Below, in pieces: positions 17,645-26,391 of a DNA stretch of 64,000 nucleotides. Within the stretch, counting starts at the first letter, position 1; every line of letters starts with the position of its first letter. The translations under genes and the position numbers were made by a program. The stretch spans positions 372,001 to 436,000 of the forward strand of contig CAVRQM010000005.1 in assembly GCA_963723455.1 (NCBI GenBank). The letters run 5' to 3'. This stretch comes from CAVRQM01 sp963723455. GTDB taxonomy: Bacteria > Pseudomonadota > Alphaproteobacteria > Acetobacterales > Acetobacteraceae. The notes beneath the pieces were generated by a model, which was given only the letters and a program-made list of their open reading frames with translations, ran no database searches and was not told where the DNA came from.

Positions 17645-18472
17645 TCAGAAGCCGAGCCGGCGTCGCATTTCGGCCGCCGCCGCCGGGGTGTCGTCCAGCG
17701 GCGCTGCGTCCCAAAGCTCCAGCCGGCCCTGATAGGTGCGGATTCGCCCGTCGCGGGCAAGCCCGTCCAGGAACCGGCTGATCCGCGCCGAGCGGCCCGG
17801 CAATGGCTGCAGCAATACTGGGGCCGAGGTCGCCACCGCCTCGGACACCATCGAGACGCTGTCGCCGGTCACCACGATCGCGTCAGCCAGCGCCAGCAGC
17901 CCCAGATAGGGGTTGTCACCAGATTCGCCGTCGGATGCGTCCCAGACATACGCACCCAGCGGGCGCAGCGCCGCGGCCATGTTTGTGGCCACCGCCGGGT
18001 CGGTGCGGCGCGACGTGGTCAGCGCCACGCCCACGCGGTCGGCGCGGATCATGCCGGCGATGCGCGCCGTCAGCGCCGCACCTTCGGCCGGGCCAAGCCG
18101 GAACCGGCCGTTGCTGCCGCCGACCAGCACCGCGACAAGTGGGCGGGGCAGGGCGGCCAGGCGTCCGCCCCAGGCCGCGGCGGCGTCGCGCAGTTTTGCC
18201 GGCGTGACGCGGTGCAGGGCGGTGCGGGTGACGATGACGTTGGCCCCCGTCAGCCGGTCGTGCCGGGCGGCCACCACCAGGTCGAACCTGTCCGCGCGCA
18301 TCCGCGGGTGCTGCACGATGACCCGCAGCGGCGGACGCGGCAGCGCCGCCAGCACGGCTGCCGCCTTGCCGCCGCAGCCGATCAGCAGGTCGGGCAGCGG
18401 CAGGGCGAGCGCGGCGGGATCGATCGCCGCGAGCGGCCGCGGCCACCAGCCCGGCGGCAGGTGCCCCCACAC
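17645..18472 (-). CDS. ELM1/mitochondrial-fission-like family protein, start uncertain
   Basis: The 275 residues read from a GTG at 18470-18472 match the bacterial ELM1-like family, predicted glycosyltransferase-fold proteins common in alphaproteobacteria. Landmarks are VIVQHPRMRADRFDLVVAAR, VAVLVGGSNGRFRLG and ADAIVVTGDSVSMVSEA. The frame continues upstream with family-like sequence (EPYAGLQAQALGLAEAAG) to a stop at 18605-18607 but has no ATG, GTG or TTG. An ATG at 18588-18590 lies one base out of frame across a run of five G (18583-18587). Removing one base would give MPLSSAVLAEPYAG and a full N-terminus. The true gene probably starts near 18590, with a homopolymer error or mutation. Confidence 0.75.
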   Translation of the reverse strand: MWGHLPPGWWPRPLAAIDPAALALPLPDLLIGCGGKAAAVLAALPRPPLRVIVQHPRMRADRFDLVVAARHDRLTGANVIVTRTALHRVTPAKLRDAAAAWGGRLAALPRPLVAVLVGGSNGRFRLGPAEGAALTARIAGMIRADRVGVALTTSRRTDPAVATNMAAALRPLGAYVWDASDGESGDNPYLGLLALADAIVVTGDSVSMVSEAVATSAPVLLQPLPGRSARISRFLDGLARDGRIRTYQGRLELWDAAPLDDTPAAAAEMRRRLGF

Positions 18473-18779
18473 CCCGCGCGGGCAAAGTGTGCGAAGCTGC
18501 GGGTCGAGGCCGGCGGCCTCGGCCAGGCCGAGCGCCTGCGCCTGCAGGCCGGCATAGGGTTCCGCCAGGACAGCGGACGACAGGGGGCATCGACTGCTGC
18601 GCCGTCAGCGGTCCAGGGTCAGCCGTCGAGCCGCGCGCCGCCGCAGTCCTGCCGCTGCGTGGAGGGAAGCCGTGCAGGCATCTGGATCGAGGTTCTCGCG
18701 GTTGCGAGTGACCGGGCGGCCGCGGCGACTTTGTCCATCCTCGGTCGCCTACAATTTTACCGCCTGTCAATCAACGCAA

Positions 18780-19571
18780 CGTTGAGCGAAGCGAACCAGA
18801 ACGCCTATGTCGGCCCGACACGGCGTGGTCCCGGCGTGATGAGACAGCGAAGTTTGCGGTCTCGCAGCCCGAGCGGCAGCGCGAGAGGCAGACCGACGCC
18901 GATCGGGCGGAGGCGCGGCGGGTCGCGGCGCAATACTACATGGCAGACGGCCGGCGCTCCGCGGAGCGTCTCAGCCAACTTGTTCGGCAATCCCATGCGG
19001 AATCGGAAGTGCGCCGGCTTCGCCTGCTTGATTTCGCGCCCGGCTACGGATGCGTCACGGGCATCTTTGCAAGCTGGGCGAGCAGGTCGATCTCGACCCT
19101 GCGACATCCACCCAAAGGCGATCACTTTCGTGTGGCAGCATACGGGCGCTGCGGCGGTGCTGTCGAACAGCGACCCGGCCGCGTTCGAGTCAGGTTCGAC
19201 GTTCGATGTGGTCTTCGCCCTGTCGTTCTTCTCGCAGATGCCCGACCGCACGTTCGGGGCTGGATTGGCCGGCTCCTGTCAACGCTCATTGACAACGGGC
19301 TGCTGATCTTCACTACGCACGGGCGTATCGCGCACGAGGATCTCGATCGGCCGGCGCTCGACCCCAGCGGCTAATTCTTCGCCCCGCTCACCGAGCAGAA
19401 GGATCTTCCGCCGTACCAGGTACGGTTGCGTGATCGCCACGCCGGCGTACGTGCTGGAACGCCTGGCGCGGTGCCCCGATGCGCTCCGGGACGCCATCAG
19501 GCCGCTGCATGGCTCGACGTCCTGGCGGGTGACCGCCCCGATGAGGTCGGTGCGCAGGCTCCTCGGCTGAC
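18780..19571 (+). pseudogene. Relic of a class I SAM-dependent methyltransferase
   Basis: Coding-like sequence runs through all three plus frames in consecutive pieces. The order is: DETAKFAVSQPERQRERQ and RLLDFAPGYGCVTG in one frame (18838-19062); GHLCKLGEQVDLDP in the next (about 19063-19102); CDIHPKAITFVWQHTG and FDVVFALSFFSQMPDRTFGA in the third (about 19103-19262); WIGRLLSTLIDNGLLIFTTHG to a TAA at 19372-19374; then FFAPLTEQKDLPPYQ and, after another shift, CVIATPAYVLERLARCPDAL ending near 19571. LLDFAPGYG is a SAM-binding motif I. The late FDVVFALSFFS segment and the final part fit the rest of such an enzyme. At least four shifts and one stop break it. Confidence 0.7.
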
Positions 19572-19710
19572 GGTGATCGGTGCGGGGCAGGTCCGTCTGG
19601 CCATCTCAGGCCTGCGCTGCACGCCAGCAACGCCGCGCGGTGGCGACTGAGATCCGGCGGGCTGTCTCCCGCTCGCGCGCTGCCTGGACAAGCCTCGCCG
19701 ACTGAGTCCT

Positions 19711-22269
19711 ATGATCGCGGCCCGGAACGAATGGCCGCCGCCCCGCATGGAAGGCAATCCGCCGAACGACCCCGCCGCGACGCCTGCGACCGAGCCGCGG
19801 CAGCGTTCGATCGTCGGTCCGGACGCGCTTTCCGTCCGGCAGGTCTCCTGGCGCGGCCCGTTCGCGCGCCGCGGCTCGGTGATGGGCCTGCGTCCCGCTG
19901 CCTTCAGCGTCGTCAATGCCGGCCACGCCGCGCTCGCCGTCGACCGGATCGCGCTTGATCCGCTGCGCCGCGACGGAGCCGGCACCAGCGCGGCCGGCGA
20001 ACTCTGCGCACGCCCCGGCAGCGCCGCCGACCCGTTGCCCGCCGGAGCCTCGCTCGGGCTGGTGCTGGCGGGCACGATCCCCCGGTCAGCCGGCCGGTAC
20101 TGCACCACCGTCAGGATCCTGGCGGGGCCGGGCGACGGCCTCGCCGTTCCGGTCACGGTCGATGTCTCGGCGGCCCCGCTCTGGGGCGTGCTCTGCATGC
20201 TGCTCGGGCTGTTCCTGCTCGGCGCCATCAACCTCCTGGCCGGCGAGGGCGCGGTCAGGACGCGCCTGCATGACGCGCTGCGGGCGCGCAAGGACATCCA
20301 TGCCCTGCTGGAGGCCAATCCGGTGCCGCAAAGCCGCGCGGGCGATGTCGAGGCGATGGACCACGATTTCGACGCCGCCATCGCCGGTCTCGGCCTGCGT
20401 CGCCCCGCATCGGTCGTCGATCACCGCGAGGCCGAGGCGCAGCCGCTGCTGGACGAGGCCGGCCGGCTGTCCGCCGGGCTGCGCGCCGAGCTGACCGGCC
20501 TGCCGCGCGGCGCCGCGGAGGTCGAGGACGTGCGGCGCGACTGGACCGGCCTGCAATCGACCCTGCAACAGATCGCGGCACTTCCCGCCGGGATGCCTGC
20601 GCAGGGCGAACCGGGCTTCGCCGGCAAGCTGGACGCCTTCCTGCTGCGGTTCCGCAACCGGCTGCTCCGCGATCCCGCAAGCGCCGTGGTCGCCGAGATC
20701 TCCACCGAGTTCGGCCGCATGGCCTTGGAGGAAGCAGCCGGCGAAGGCGACGCCGCGCGCGCGCTCGCGCTCAACACGCGGCTCTGGCTGCGGCGCTCGG
20801 CGGTCGCCCTGAACCGGGCGCTGACCGGCTATCGCATTGCGATCGTCGAAGCCGGCTGGATGCTCGACACCGATCGCGTGATGCGCGAGCGTGCGGCGCA
20901 CGACGACCTCGCCCCTGCGGATCGCGACGCCATGCTGGCGCTGCTGGACCAGGCGGCCGGCCAGCTCGACGGCGAGCCGTGGCTGGACAACCTGCGGGAA
21001 TCGAACCGGCTGCTGGATGCCGCCTGGACGGCGCAGGTGCGCGGCGCCGGCGCGATGCAGACGATCCGGCTGGACCAGGCGATCGCCGCGGCCGACGCGC
21101 GGACTGACTCGACGGACATCGAGGCTGTGACGGCCCAGCTTCAGGCGGCCCCGAGGCCGCATACGCTGGCCATGAAGCAGGCCGGCCTTACCCGGATCCT
21201 GGCGCTCTGGCGGGCGCATGTGGCGCAGGTCGATGAACCGCCGGTGCGCGACCGGCTCGCCCGGCAGATCAACGCGGTGCAGGCGATCGTATCGTCCGGC
21301 AGGATCCTCGATGCCGTGGCGCCCTATCGCGCGCTGCTGGCCGGGTGGACGGCCTGGAACGGCCGTCTCGTGCAGCGCGCGCTGGACGCGCTGCAACATC
21401 CGCGCTGCCTGGAGATTTACGCCGACCTTGAGCGCAACGCCGCGCGCATCGAGGCGTCGCTGCGCGAGCAGCCGGCCAGCGCCCAGGTCGATGCCTGGGA
21501 CCGCGCGCTGGACCGGATAGGCCTGGACATGCGGCGGCAGGGGCCGGACGCCGCGATGGTGAGTGCCGACTGCATCAGCCCGCTGCTGGACATCGACCGC
21601 CGGGTGAACGCCCTGTCGGCGGCGATCTTCACCGCCAATCTGCTCGATCTGCCGCTGCCGGCGCTGACCCTGGTGCGGCTCGCCGCAGCATCCGGCGACG
21701 CCGCCGCCATCGCGGCCGCCGCCCTGAACCGGGACCGTCCCCGCTTGCTGACCCTGGAGGCGGCGACGCCGCCCGCCGAGCGCGTGGTCGGCCGCCGGCT
21801 GACCTTCGCGGTGGGCGGAGGCGATCCGGCCTGGGGAGCGGCCACCACGATCCGGGTCGATTTCGGCGACGGCGGCCCGCCCTTCGTTGCCAGCGCCGAG
21901 GCGATGCGCCAGGGCAGGCAGGTCGAGCATGAGTTCGCGGCGCCCCTGACCGCGCATTTGTCGGTGTCGGCGATCGCGGACCCGCGGCCGGGCGAGACGG
22001 CCGGCACGATGCTGGGCCAGGGCCGCGCCACGATCCTGGTCGCGCCCTCGCCGGCGACCGGCGCGCAGCGACTGGCCGACGATTTCATCAACCTGCGCTT
22101 CGCGCTCGCCCTGCTGATCGCGCTGACGGCGTATTTCTGGCGCTACCACAGCCGGGCCGCGATCTTCGGGGCGCGCGGCTATGACTACGTCGAGGCCTTC
22201 GCGCTGGGCTTCGCCGCGGATGCGGCAGTTTCGCACCTGCCGCAGGCCGTCGCCGCGTTCGCGCCCTGA
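19711..22269 (+). CDS. Large two-membrane-segment protein of unknown function
   Basis: This intact 852-residue frame is not recognised. About residues 30-150 look like an Ig-type beta domain (LSVRQVSWRGPFARRG, AAFSVVNAGHAALAVDRIAL, then TTVRILAGPGDGLAVPVTVDV). A hydrophobic segment follows at about 153-172 (LWGVLCMLLGLFLLGAINLL). A long alpha-helical middle region (about 180-690) is followed by a PKD-like beta segment containing TTIRVDFGDGGPP. A second membrane segment lies near the C-terminus (FALALLIALTAYFWRY). The last residues contain DYVEAFALGFAADAAVSHLP. The chosen ATG at 19711 could be replaced by one at 19747. It sits alone between a methyltransferase relic and a helicase gene. Confidence 0.75.
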   Translation: MIAARNEWPPPRMEGNPPNDPAATPATEPRQRSIVGPDALSVRQVSWRGPFARRGSVMGLRPAAFSVVNAGHAALAVDRIALDPLRRDGAGTSAAGELCARPGSAADPLPAGASLGLVLAGTIPRSAGRYCTTVRILAGPGDGLAVPVTVDVSAAPLWGVLCMLLGLFLLGAINLLAGEGAVRTRLHDALRARKDIHALLEANPVPQSRAGDVEAMDHDFDAAIAGLGLRRPASVVDHREAEAQPLLDEAGRLSAGLRAELTGLPRGAAEVEDVRRDWTGLQSTLQQIAALPAGMPAQGEPGFAGKLDAFLLRFRNRLLRDPASAVVAEISTEFGRMALEEAAGEGDAARALALNTRLWLRRSAVALNRALTGYRIAIVEAGWMLDTDRVMRERAAHDDLAPADRDAMLALLDQAAGQLDGEPWLDNLRESNRLLDAAWTAQVRGAGAMQTIRLDQAIAAADARTDSTDIEAVTAQLQAAPRPHTLAMKQAGLTRILALWRAHVAQVDEPPVRDRLARQINAVQAIVSSGRILDAVAPYRALLAGWTAWNGRLVQRALDALQHPRCLEIYADLERNAARIEASLREQPASAQVDAWDRALDRIGLDMRRQGPDAAMVSADCISPLLDIDRRVNALSAAIFTANLLDLPLPALTLVRLAAASGDAAAIAAAALNRDRPRLLTLEAATPPAERVVGRRLTFAVGGGDPAWGAATTIRVDFGDGGPPFVASAEAMRQGRQVEHEFAAPLTAHLSVSAIADPRPGETAGTMLGQGRATILVAPSPATGAQRLADDFINLRFALALLIALTAYFWRYHSRAAIFGARGYDYVEAFALGFAADAAVSHLPQAVAAFAP

Positions 22270-22542
22270 GCGACGAGGGCGGCGCGAGAGCCGCGCCAAA
22301 AAGCCGCGGCGACATGCTTTGCGCTTGCTTTTGCTGCACCGCACACGTATACCCCGGCTGCGCCTGACGTGTTTGTGTGCGCTGCCACCCCGGCCCCTCC
22401 CAACGGGCCAGGGTTGACCGCCGCCACCGGTAGCTCCCTTCCACTCAGTCCTTCGCGCCGGTTCGCGGTCCTGCAGATCGCCAAGGCACGCGCCTGGCCC
22501 TCGTGGCTCGGCTGCGCGCGTGCGTACACGGAAGACATACTC

Positions 22543-23697
22543 TTGACGACAACCTTCGACGCTCTCGGCCTGCACCCGCTCCTGCTCAAGGCGCTGGCCA
22601 CCGAGGGCTACACCACCCCCACCCCCATCCAGCAACAGGCGATCCCGTTCGTGCTCGCCGGCCGCGACGTGCAGGGCATCGCCCAGACCGGCACCGGCAA
22701 GACCGCCGCCTTCGCGCTGCCGATCCTGCAGCGCCTGGCCGCCAACCCGCGGCCGCCGCAGCGCGGCACCACCCGCTGCCTGATCCTGGCGCCGACCCGC
22801 GAGCTGGCCAGCCAGATCGCCGACAGCTTCCGCGCCTATGGCAAGCACATGCCGCTGCGCGTGGCGGTGATGTTCGGCGGCGTGCCGAAGCCGCGCCAGG
22901 CCAAGCAGATGGCCGGCGGCGTCGATGTGCTGGTGGCCACGCCCGGCCGCCTGATCGACCATATGCAGGACCGCGCCGTGCGGCTGGATCAGGTCGAGAT
23001 CCTGGTGCTGGACGAGGCCGACCACATGCTCGACCTCGGCTTCATCATCCCGATCCGCCGCATCGTCCGCGACATCCCGGCCAAGCGCCAGACGCTGTTC
23101 TTCTCGGCCACCATGCCGAACGAGATCGGCGATCTTGCGAAGAGCCTGCTGCGCGAGCCGGAGCATGTCGCGGTCGCCCCGGTCGCCACCACCGTCGAGC
23201 GGGTCGAGCAGCACGTCATCTTCGTCGATGGCTCGCGCAAGCGCTTCGTGCTGGCCGACCTGCTGGCCGGCGAGGCGCGCGCGCGCACCCTGGTCTTCAC
23301 CCGCACCAAGCACGGCGCCGACCGCGTGGTGAAGCACCTGGAGGAGAGCGGCATGCCGGCCGCGGCGATCCACGGCAACAAAAGCCAGGGACAGCGCGAG
23401 CGCGCGCTGGCCGACTTCCGCAGCGGACGGGTGCGGGTGCTGGTCGCCACCGACATCGCCGCGCGCGGCATCGACGTGGACGGCGTCGGTCACGTCATCA
23501 ACTTCGACCTGCCGAACGTGCCGGAAAGCTATGTCCACCGCATCGGCCGAACCGCGCGCGCCGGCGCCTCGGGCACCGCCATCAGCCTGTGCGACAACAG
23601 CGAGCGGCCGTTCCTGCGCAGCATCGAGAAGCTGACCCGCACGCGGGTTCCGGTGATGGCGCCGCCAGGCGACGCGGCGCCGGCGCGCGCCGCCTGA
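22543..23697 (+). CDS. rhlE: DEAD-box RNA helicase, RhlE type
   Basis: This 384-residue ATP-dependent RNA helicase has every core motif: Q motif TPIQQQAIP, AQTGTGKT, APTRELA, TPGRLIDH, VLDEADHMLDLGF, FFSATMP, ATDIAARGIDVDGV and HRIGRTARA. It would remodel rRNA and mRNA structure, for example in ribosome assembly or cold growth. The preferred start is TTG at 22543-22545, because DEAD-box similarity begins TTFDALGLHPLLL and a GGAAG lies about 9 bp upstream. The frame is open further upstream to a GTG at 22369 without family similarity. The 273-bp gap before it (22270-22542) holds no gene I can support and probably serves as promoter and leader. The tail is short compared with many RhlE proteins. 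Confidence 0.9.
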   Translation: MTTTFDALGLHPLLLKALATEGYTTPTPIQQQAIPFVLAGRDVQGIAQTGTGKTAAFALPILQRLAANPRPPQRGTTRCLILAPTRELASQIADSFRAYGKHMPLRVAVMFGGVPKPRQAKQMAGGVDVLVATPGRLIDHMQDRAVRLDQVEILVLDEADHMLDLGFIIPIRRIVRDIPAKRQTLFFSATMPNEIGDLAKSLLREPEHVAVAPVATTVERVEQHVIFVDGSRKRFVLADLLAGEARARTLVFTRTKHGADRVVKHLEESGMPAAAIHGNKSQGQRERALADFRSGRVRVLVATDIAARGIDVDGVGHVINFDLPNVPESYVHRIGRTARAGASGTAISLCDNSERPFLRSIEKLTRTRVPVMAPPGDAAPARAA

Positions 23698-23840
23698 CGC
23701 GGGCCGCGTGACGGAAGCGGGCGGAGGCGGTCGCCTCCGCCCGCGTCGCGTCGGCTTTGGCCAGGCCGGCCGCATGACATCCGGCGGAATGGAAACCGGC
23801 CGGGGCTGACGCCCCGCCCCGCTTTGCGTAGGATGCGGCG

Positions 23841-25028
23841 ATGGCAGACATCGCGCCCGCCGGCCGCCGGACCGATCGGTTCACCACGACCGCCCTGCTG
23901 GCGCGGCTGGTCGCCTTCGACACCACCAGCCGCAACAGCAATCTCGGCCTGATCGGCTTTGTCCGCGACTACCTGGACGGGCTGGGCGTGCGCTATCGCG
24001 AAAGCCGCGATCCCGCCGGCCAGCGCGCCAACCTGCATGCGGTGATCGGCCCGGAGGCTCCGGGCGGCCTGGCGCTGTCCGGGCATGTCGATACCGTGCC
24101 GGTTGACGGCCAGTCCTGGACCTCGGACCCGTTCACCCTGCGCGGGGCCGGCGGCCGGCTGCATGGCCGCGGCGCCTGCGACATGAAGGGGTTCGTCGCC
24201 AGCGTGCTGGCCGCCCTGCCGGACCTGCTGGCGATGCCGCTCGCGCGGCCGATCCACCTGTTCGTCACCTTCGACGAGGAAGTGTCGATGGACGGCGCGC
24301 GGCTGCTGATCCGCGACATCGCGGCCAGCGGCCAGCGGCCGCAGATGTGCGTGGTGGGCGAACCCAGCCTGATGCAGCCTATCGTCGCCCATAAGGGCCG
24401 CCTCGCCGCCGAGGTGCTGGTGCGCGGCCGGTCGGGCCATTCCGCCGATCCCGGGCGCGGGGTCAACGCGGTCCATGCGGCGGCCGAGGCGATCGCCTGG
24501 CTGGCGGCCGAGGCGCGTCGCCGCGCCGCCGAAGGTCCGTTCGCCGACGGGTTCCGGCCGGCGTGGACCACAAGCCAGGTCGGCACCGTGGCCGGCGGCA
24601 GCATCCTCAACATCATTCCCGAGCAGGCCCGCTTCAGCGTCGAATGGCGCACCATCCCCGGCGACGACGCGCCGGCCGAACTGGAGCGGCTGCGCGCGCA
24701 TGTGCGGCGGACGATCGAGCCGGCGATGCGCGAGATCGACCCGGCGGCCGGCTTCGCCTTCGAGGTGCGCGACTGGGTGCCCGGCATGGCGCTGCCGCCC
24801 GATCACGACCTCGCCGCCCTGGTCCGCCACACCGCCGGGTCCAACGGCTCCGGCCATGTCAGCTACGCGACCGAAGGCGGGCTGTACCAGGACGCCGGCA
24901 TCCCCACCATCGTCTGCGGCCCCGGCTCCATCGAGCAGGCGCACACCGCCGACGAATGGATCGCCCAGTCGCAGCTGGATGCCTGCGACGTCTTCATCCG
25001 CCGCCTGGTGGCGCGCTACGCCGCATGA
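23841..25028 (+). CDS. argE: Acetylornithine deacetylase-type M20 peptidase (ArgE)
   Basis: This 395-residue M20-family metallohydrolase fits the ArgE/ACY1 group. Metal and catalytic motifs are LSGHVDTVPVDG, GRGACDMKGFVAS, TFDEEVSMDGARLL, VVGEPSLMQPIVAHKG, and the late His in QAHTADEWI. It would cleave N-acetylornithine to ornithine and acetate in the cytoplasm. The dimerisation insert (HKGRLAAEVLVRGRSGHSAD) is present. The start is the ATG at 23841. The next gene overlaps it by ATGA, and ornithine decarboxylase lies downstream, so an ornithine connection is plausible. A related N-acyl amino acid hydrolase cannot be excluded. Confidence 0.87.
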   Translation: MADIAPAGRRTDRFTTTALLARLVAFDTTSRNSNLGLIGFVRDYLDGLGVRYRESRDPAGQRANLHAVIGPEAPGGLALSGHVDTVPVDGQSWTSDPFTLRGAGGRLHGRGACDMKGFVASVLAALPDLLAMPLARPIHLFVTFDEEVSMDGARLLIRDIAASGQRPQMCVVGEPSLMQPIVAHKGRLAAEVLVRGRSGHSADPGRGVNAVHAAAEAIAWLAAEARRRAAEGPFADGFRPAWTTSQVGTVAGGSILNIIPEQARFSVEWRTIPGDDAPAELERLRAHVRRTIEPAMREIDPAAGFAFEVRDWVPGMALPPDHDLAALVRHTAGSNGSGHVSYATEGGLYQDAGIPTIVCGPGSIEQAHTADEWIAQSQLDACDVFIRRLVARYAA

Positions 25029-26032
25029 CCGGGGCCGAGGCGAGCGGCGCGGAGGAGCAGGCTCCCGCGGCCAGCCTGCCACGCTTCCCGGTTGCCCTCG
25101 CGCCGCCGGACCTGGGGCGATGGCGACCGGGCAACACAGGGATTGCCGGCGTTCACAGCTTCGCCGCGACCGCGCCGGGGCCGCATCTGGCGCTGGTGGC
25201 GCTGGTGCACGGCAATGAGTTGGCCGGGGCGATCGTGCTCGAGCGGCTGCTGCGCGCGGCGCTGCGTCCGGAGCGGGGCGTCCTGACGATGGCGTTCGCC
25301 AATCTGGCGGCGTTTGACCGCTTCGACCCGGCGCAGCCGACCGCGTCGCGCTTCGTGGACGAGGATCTGAACCGGCTGTGGGACGCGGCGGTGCTCGACG
25401 GCCGCCGCGAGAGCGCCGAGCTGCTGCGCGCCCGCGAGCTGCGCCCGCTGATCGAGCGGGTGGACGTGCTGCTCGACCTGCACTCGATGCTGTGGGCGTC
25501 CGAGCCGCTGCTGCTGTGCGGCGAGACCGACAAGGGCAGGGCGCTGGCGCAGGCGATCGGCGCGCCGTCGCTGGTGGTCGCCGATGGCGGCCATGTCAGC
25601 GGCCGCCGGCTGATCGACTACGGCCGCTTCGCCGATCCCTCGGCCCCAGGCGCCGCGGTGCTGGTGGAGGCGGGTCAGCATTGGGAGGCGCGGACCGTCG
25701 CGGTGACGCTGCAGGCGGTGGCCGGCCTGCTGCGCCATCTGGGCATGGCGGGCGCACATCCGGCGTTGAGCGCCGCGCCGCCGGAGGTCACGGGCTGCGA
25801 GGCGCGGCCGCGCTTCGCCCGGGTCACCCGGGCGGTGACGGCCAGCACCGCGAGCTTCGCCTTCACCCAGCCGTTCCACGGCGGCGAGGTGGTCGCGCGG
25901 GCGGACACCCTGATCGCCACCGACGGCGACGCGCAGATCCGCACCCCGCATGACGATTGCCTGCTGGTGATGCCCAGCCTGCGCCCCAGCCGCGGGCACA
26001 CGGCGGTACGTCTGGCCCGTTTCGAGCCGTAG
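25025..26032 (+). CDS. Succinylglutamate desuccinylase/aspartoacylase-family protein
   Basis: This 335-residue zinc hydrolase belongs to the AstE/aspartoacylase family. The zinc ligands appear in ALVHGNELAG (His and Glu) and in the later VDVLLDLHSMLWASEP. RFVDEDLNRLW is also family-typical. A C-terminal beta domain (TQPFHGGEVVARADTLIATD) is characteristic. It would cleave an N-acyl amino acid, but the exact substrate is unknown. The ATG at 25025-25027 overlaps the argE stop, so it is translationally coupled to that deacetylase. The pairing of two N-acyl hydrolases points to one acyl-amino-acid pathway. Confidence 0.83.
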   Translation: MTGAEASGAEEQAPAASLPRFPVALAPPDLGRWRPGNTGIAGVHSFAATAPGPHLALVALVHGNELAGAIVLERLLRAALRPERGVLTMAFANLAAFDRFDPAQPTASRFVDEDLNRLWDAAVLDGRRESAELLRARELRPLIERVDVLLDLHSMLWASEPLLLCGETDKGRALAQAIGAPSLVVADGGHVSGRRLIDYGRFADPSAPGAAVLVEAGQHWEARTVAVTLQAVAGLLRHLGMAGAHPALSAAPPEVTGCEARPRFARVTRAVTASTASFAFTQPFHGGEVVARADTLIATDGDAQIRTPHDDCLLVMPSLRPSRGHTAVRLARFEP

Positions 26033-26189
26033 AGGTCTGCCGCCGCCGCCCGGGGGTGCGCGAGGCGGCAACGCAGCGACCTACCGGCCGCTTGCAGACC
26101 GGGCCACGCTCGGCTGGAAGCCCTGGGACCGCCGCGAAATCTTCGCTTGCGCGCGCGGGGGTGCGGTCCTATTTCGATCCCCACGCAGC

Positions 26190-26391
26190 AACGCACGTGC
26201 CTCTGGCCTCCCTTCCGGGTTCGGTTACGCAACGACGTCAAGCGTTCTGGCACTTCGGGTTCCCGACCTCTCGCCGTTTCCGGCGCAGGGGCACGGGACC
26301 AACACCCTCTGGTCGCTGGTTCGTTCGACCGTTTCGCAACTCCGTCCGCAGCCGTTCACCGGCGGGCGTGTCATCCGGGAGGCCACGTGCG
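26190..26391 (+). promoter_or_regulatory. Structured leader of ornithine decarboxylase (speF-type leader candidate)
   Basis: The 359 bp before the decarboxylase hold no supported gene. The half nearest the start is unlike random intergenic DNA. It has several hairpins: CGGGTTCCCG at about 26256-26265, CGCCG-TTTC-CGGCG at 26272-26285, and GGTCG with CGACC at about 26311-26330. A GGGAGG ribosome site lies about 10 bp before the ATG. Alphaproteobacterial ornithine decarboxylase genes are known to carry the speF leader RNA (Rfam RF00518). The position, size and U-turn-like CTTCGGG loops agree with that, but I cannot run the covariance model. The upstream half (26033-26189) shows nothing I can name. 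Confidence 0.55.

Noticed and set aside
15767..19306. Plus-strand open frame of about 1179 codons opposite the 15.7-18.5 kb genes
   Set aside because: Most of it is antisense noise. Only its last part (about 19103-19262) contains methyltransferase-like sequence, which is covered by the pseudogene call.
20086..23775. Minus-strand open frame of about 1229 codons opposite the 852-residue gene and rhlE
   Set aside because: The opposite strand encodes a clear DEAD-box helicase. The minus frame has no motif and skewed composition.
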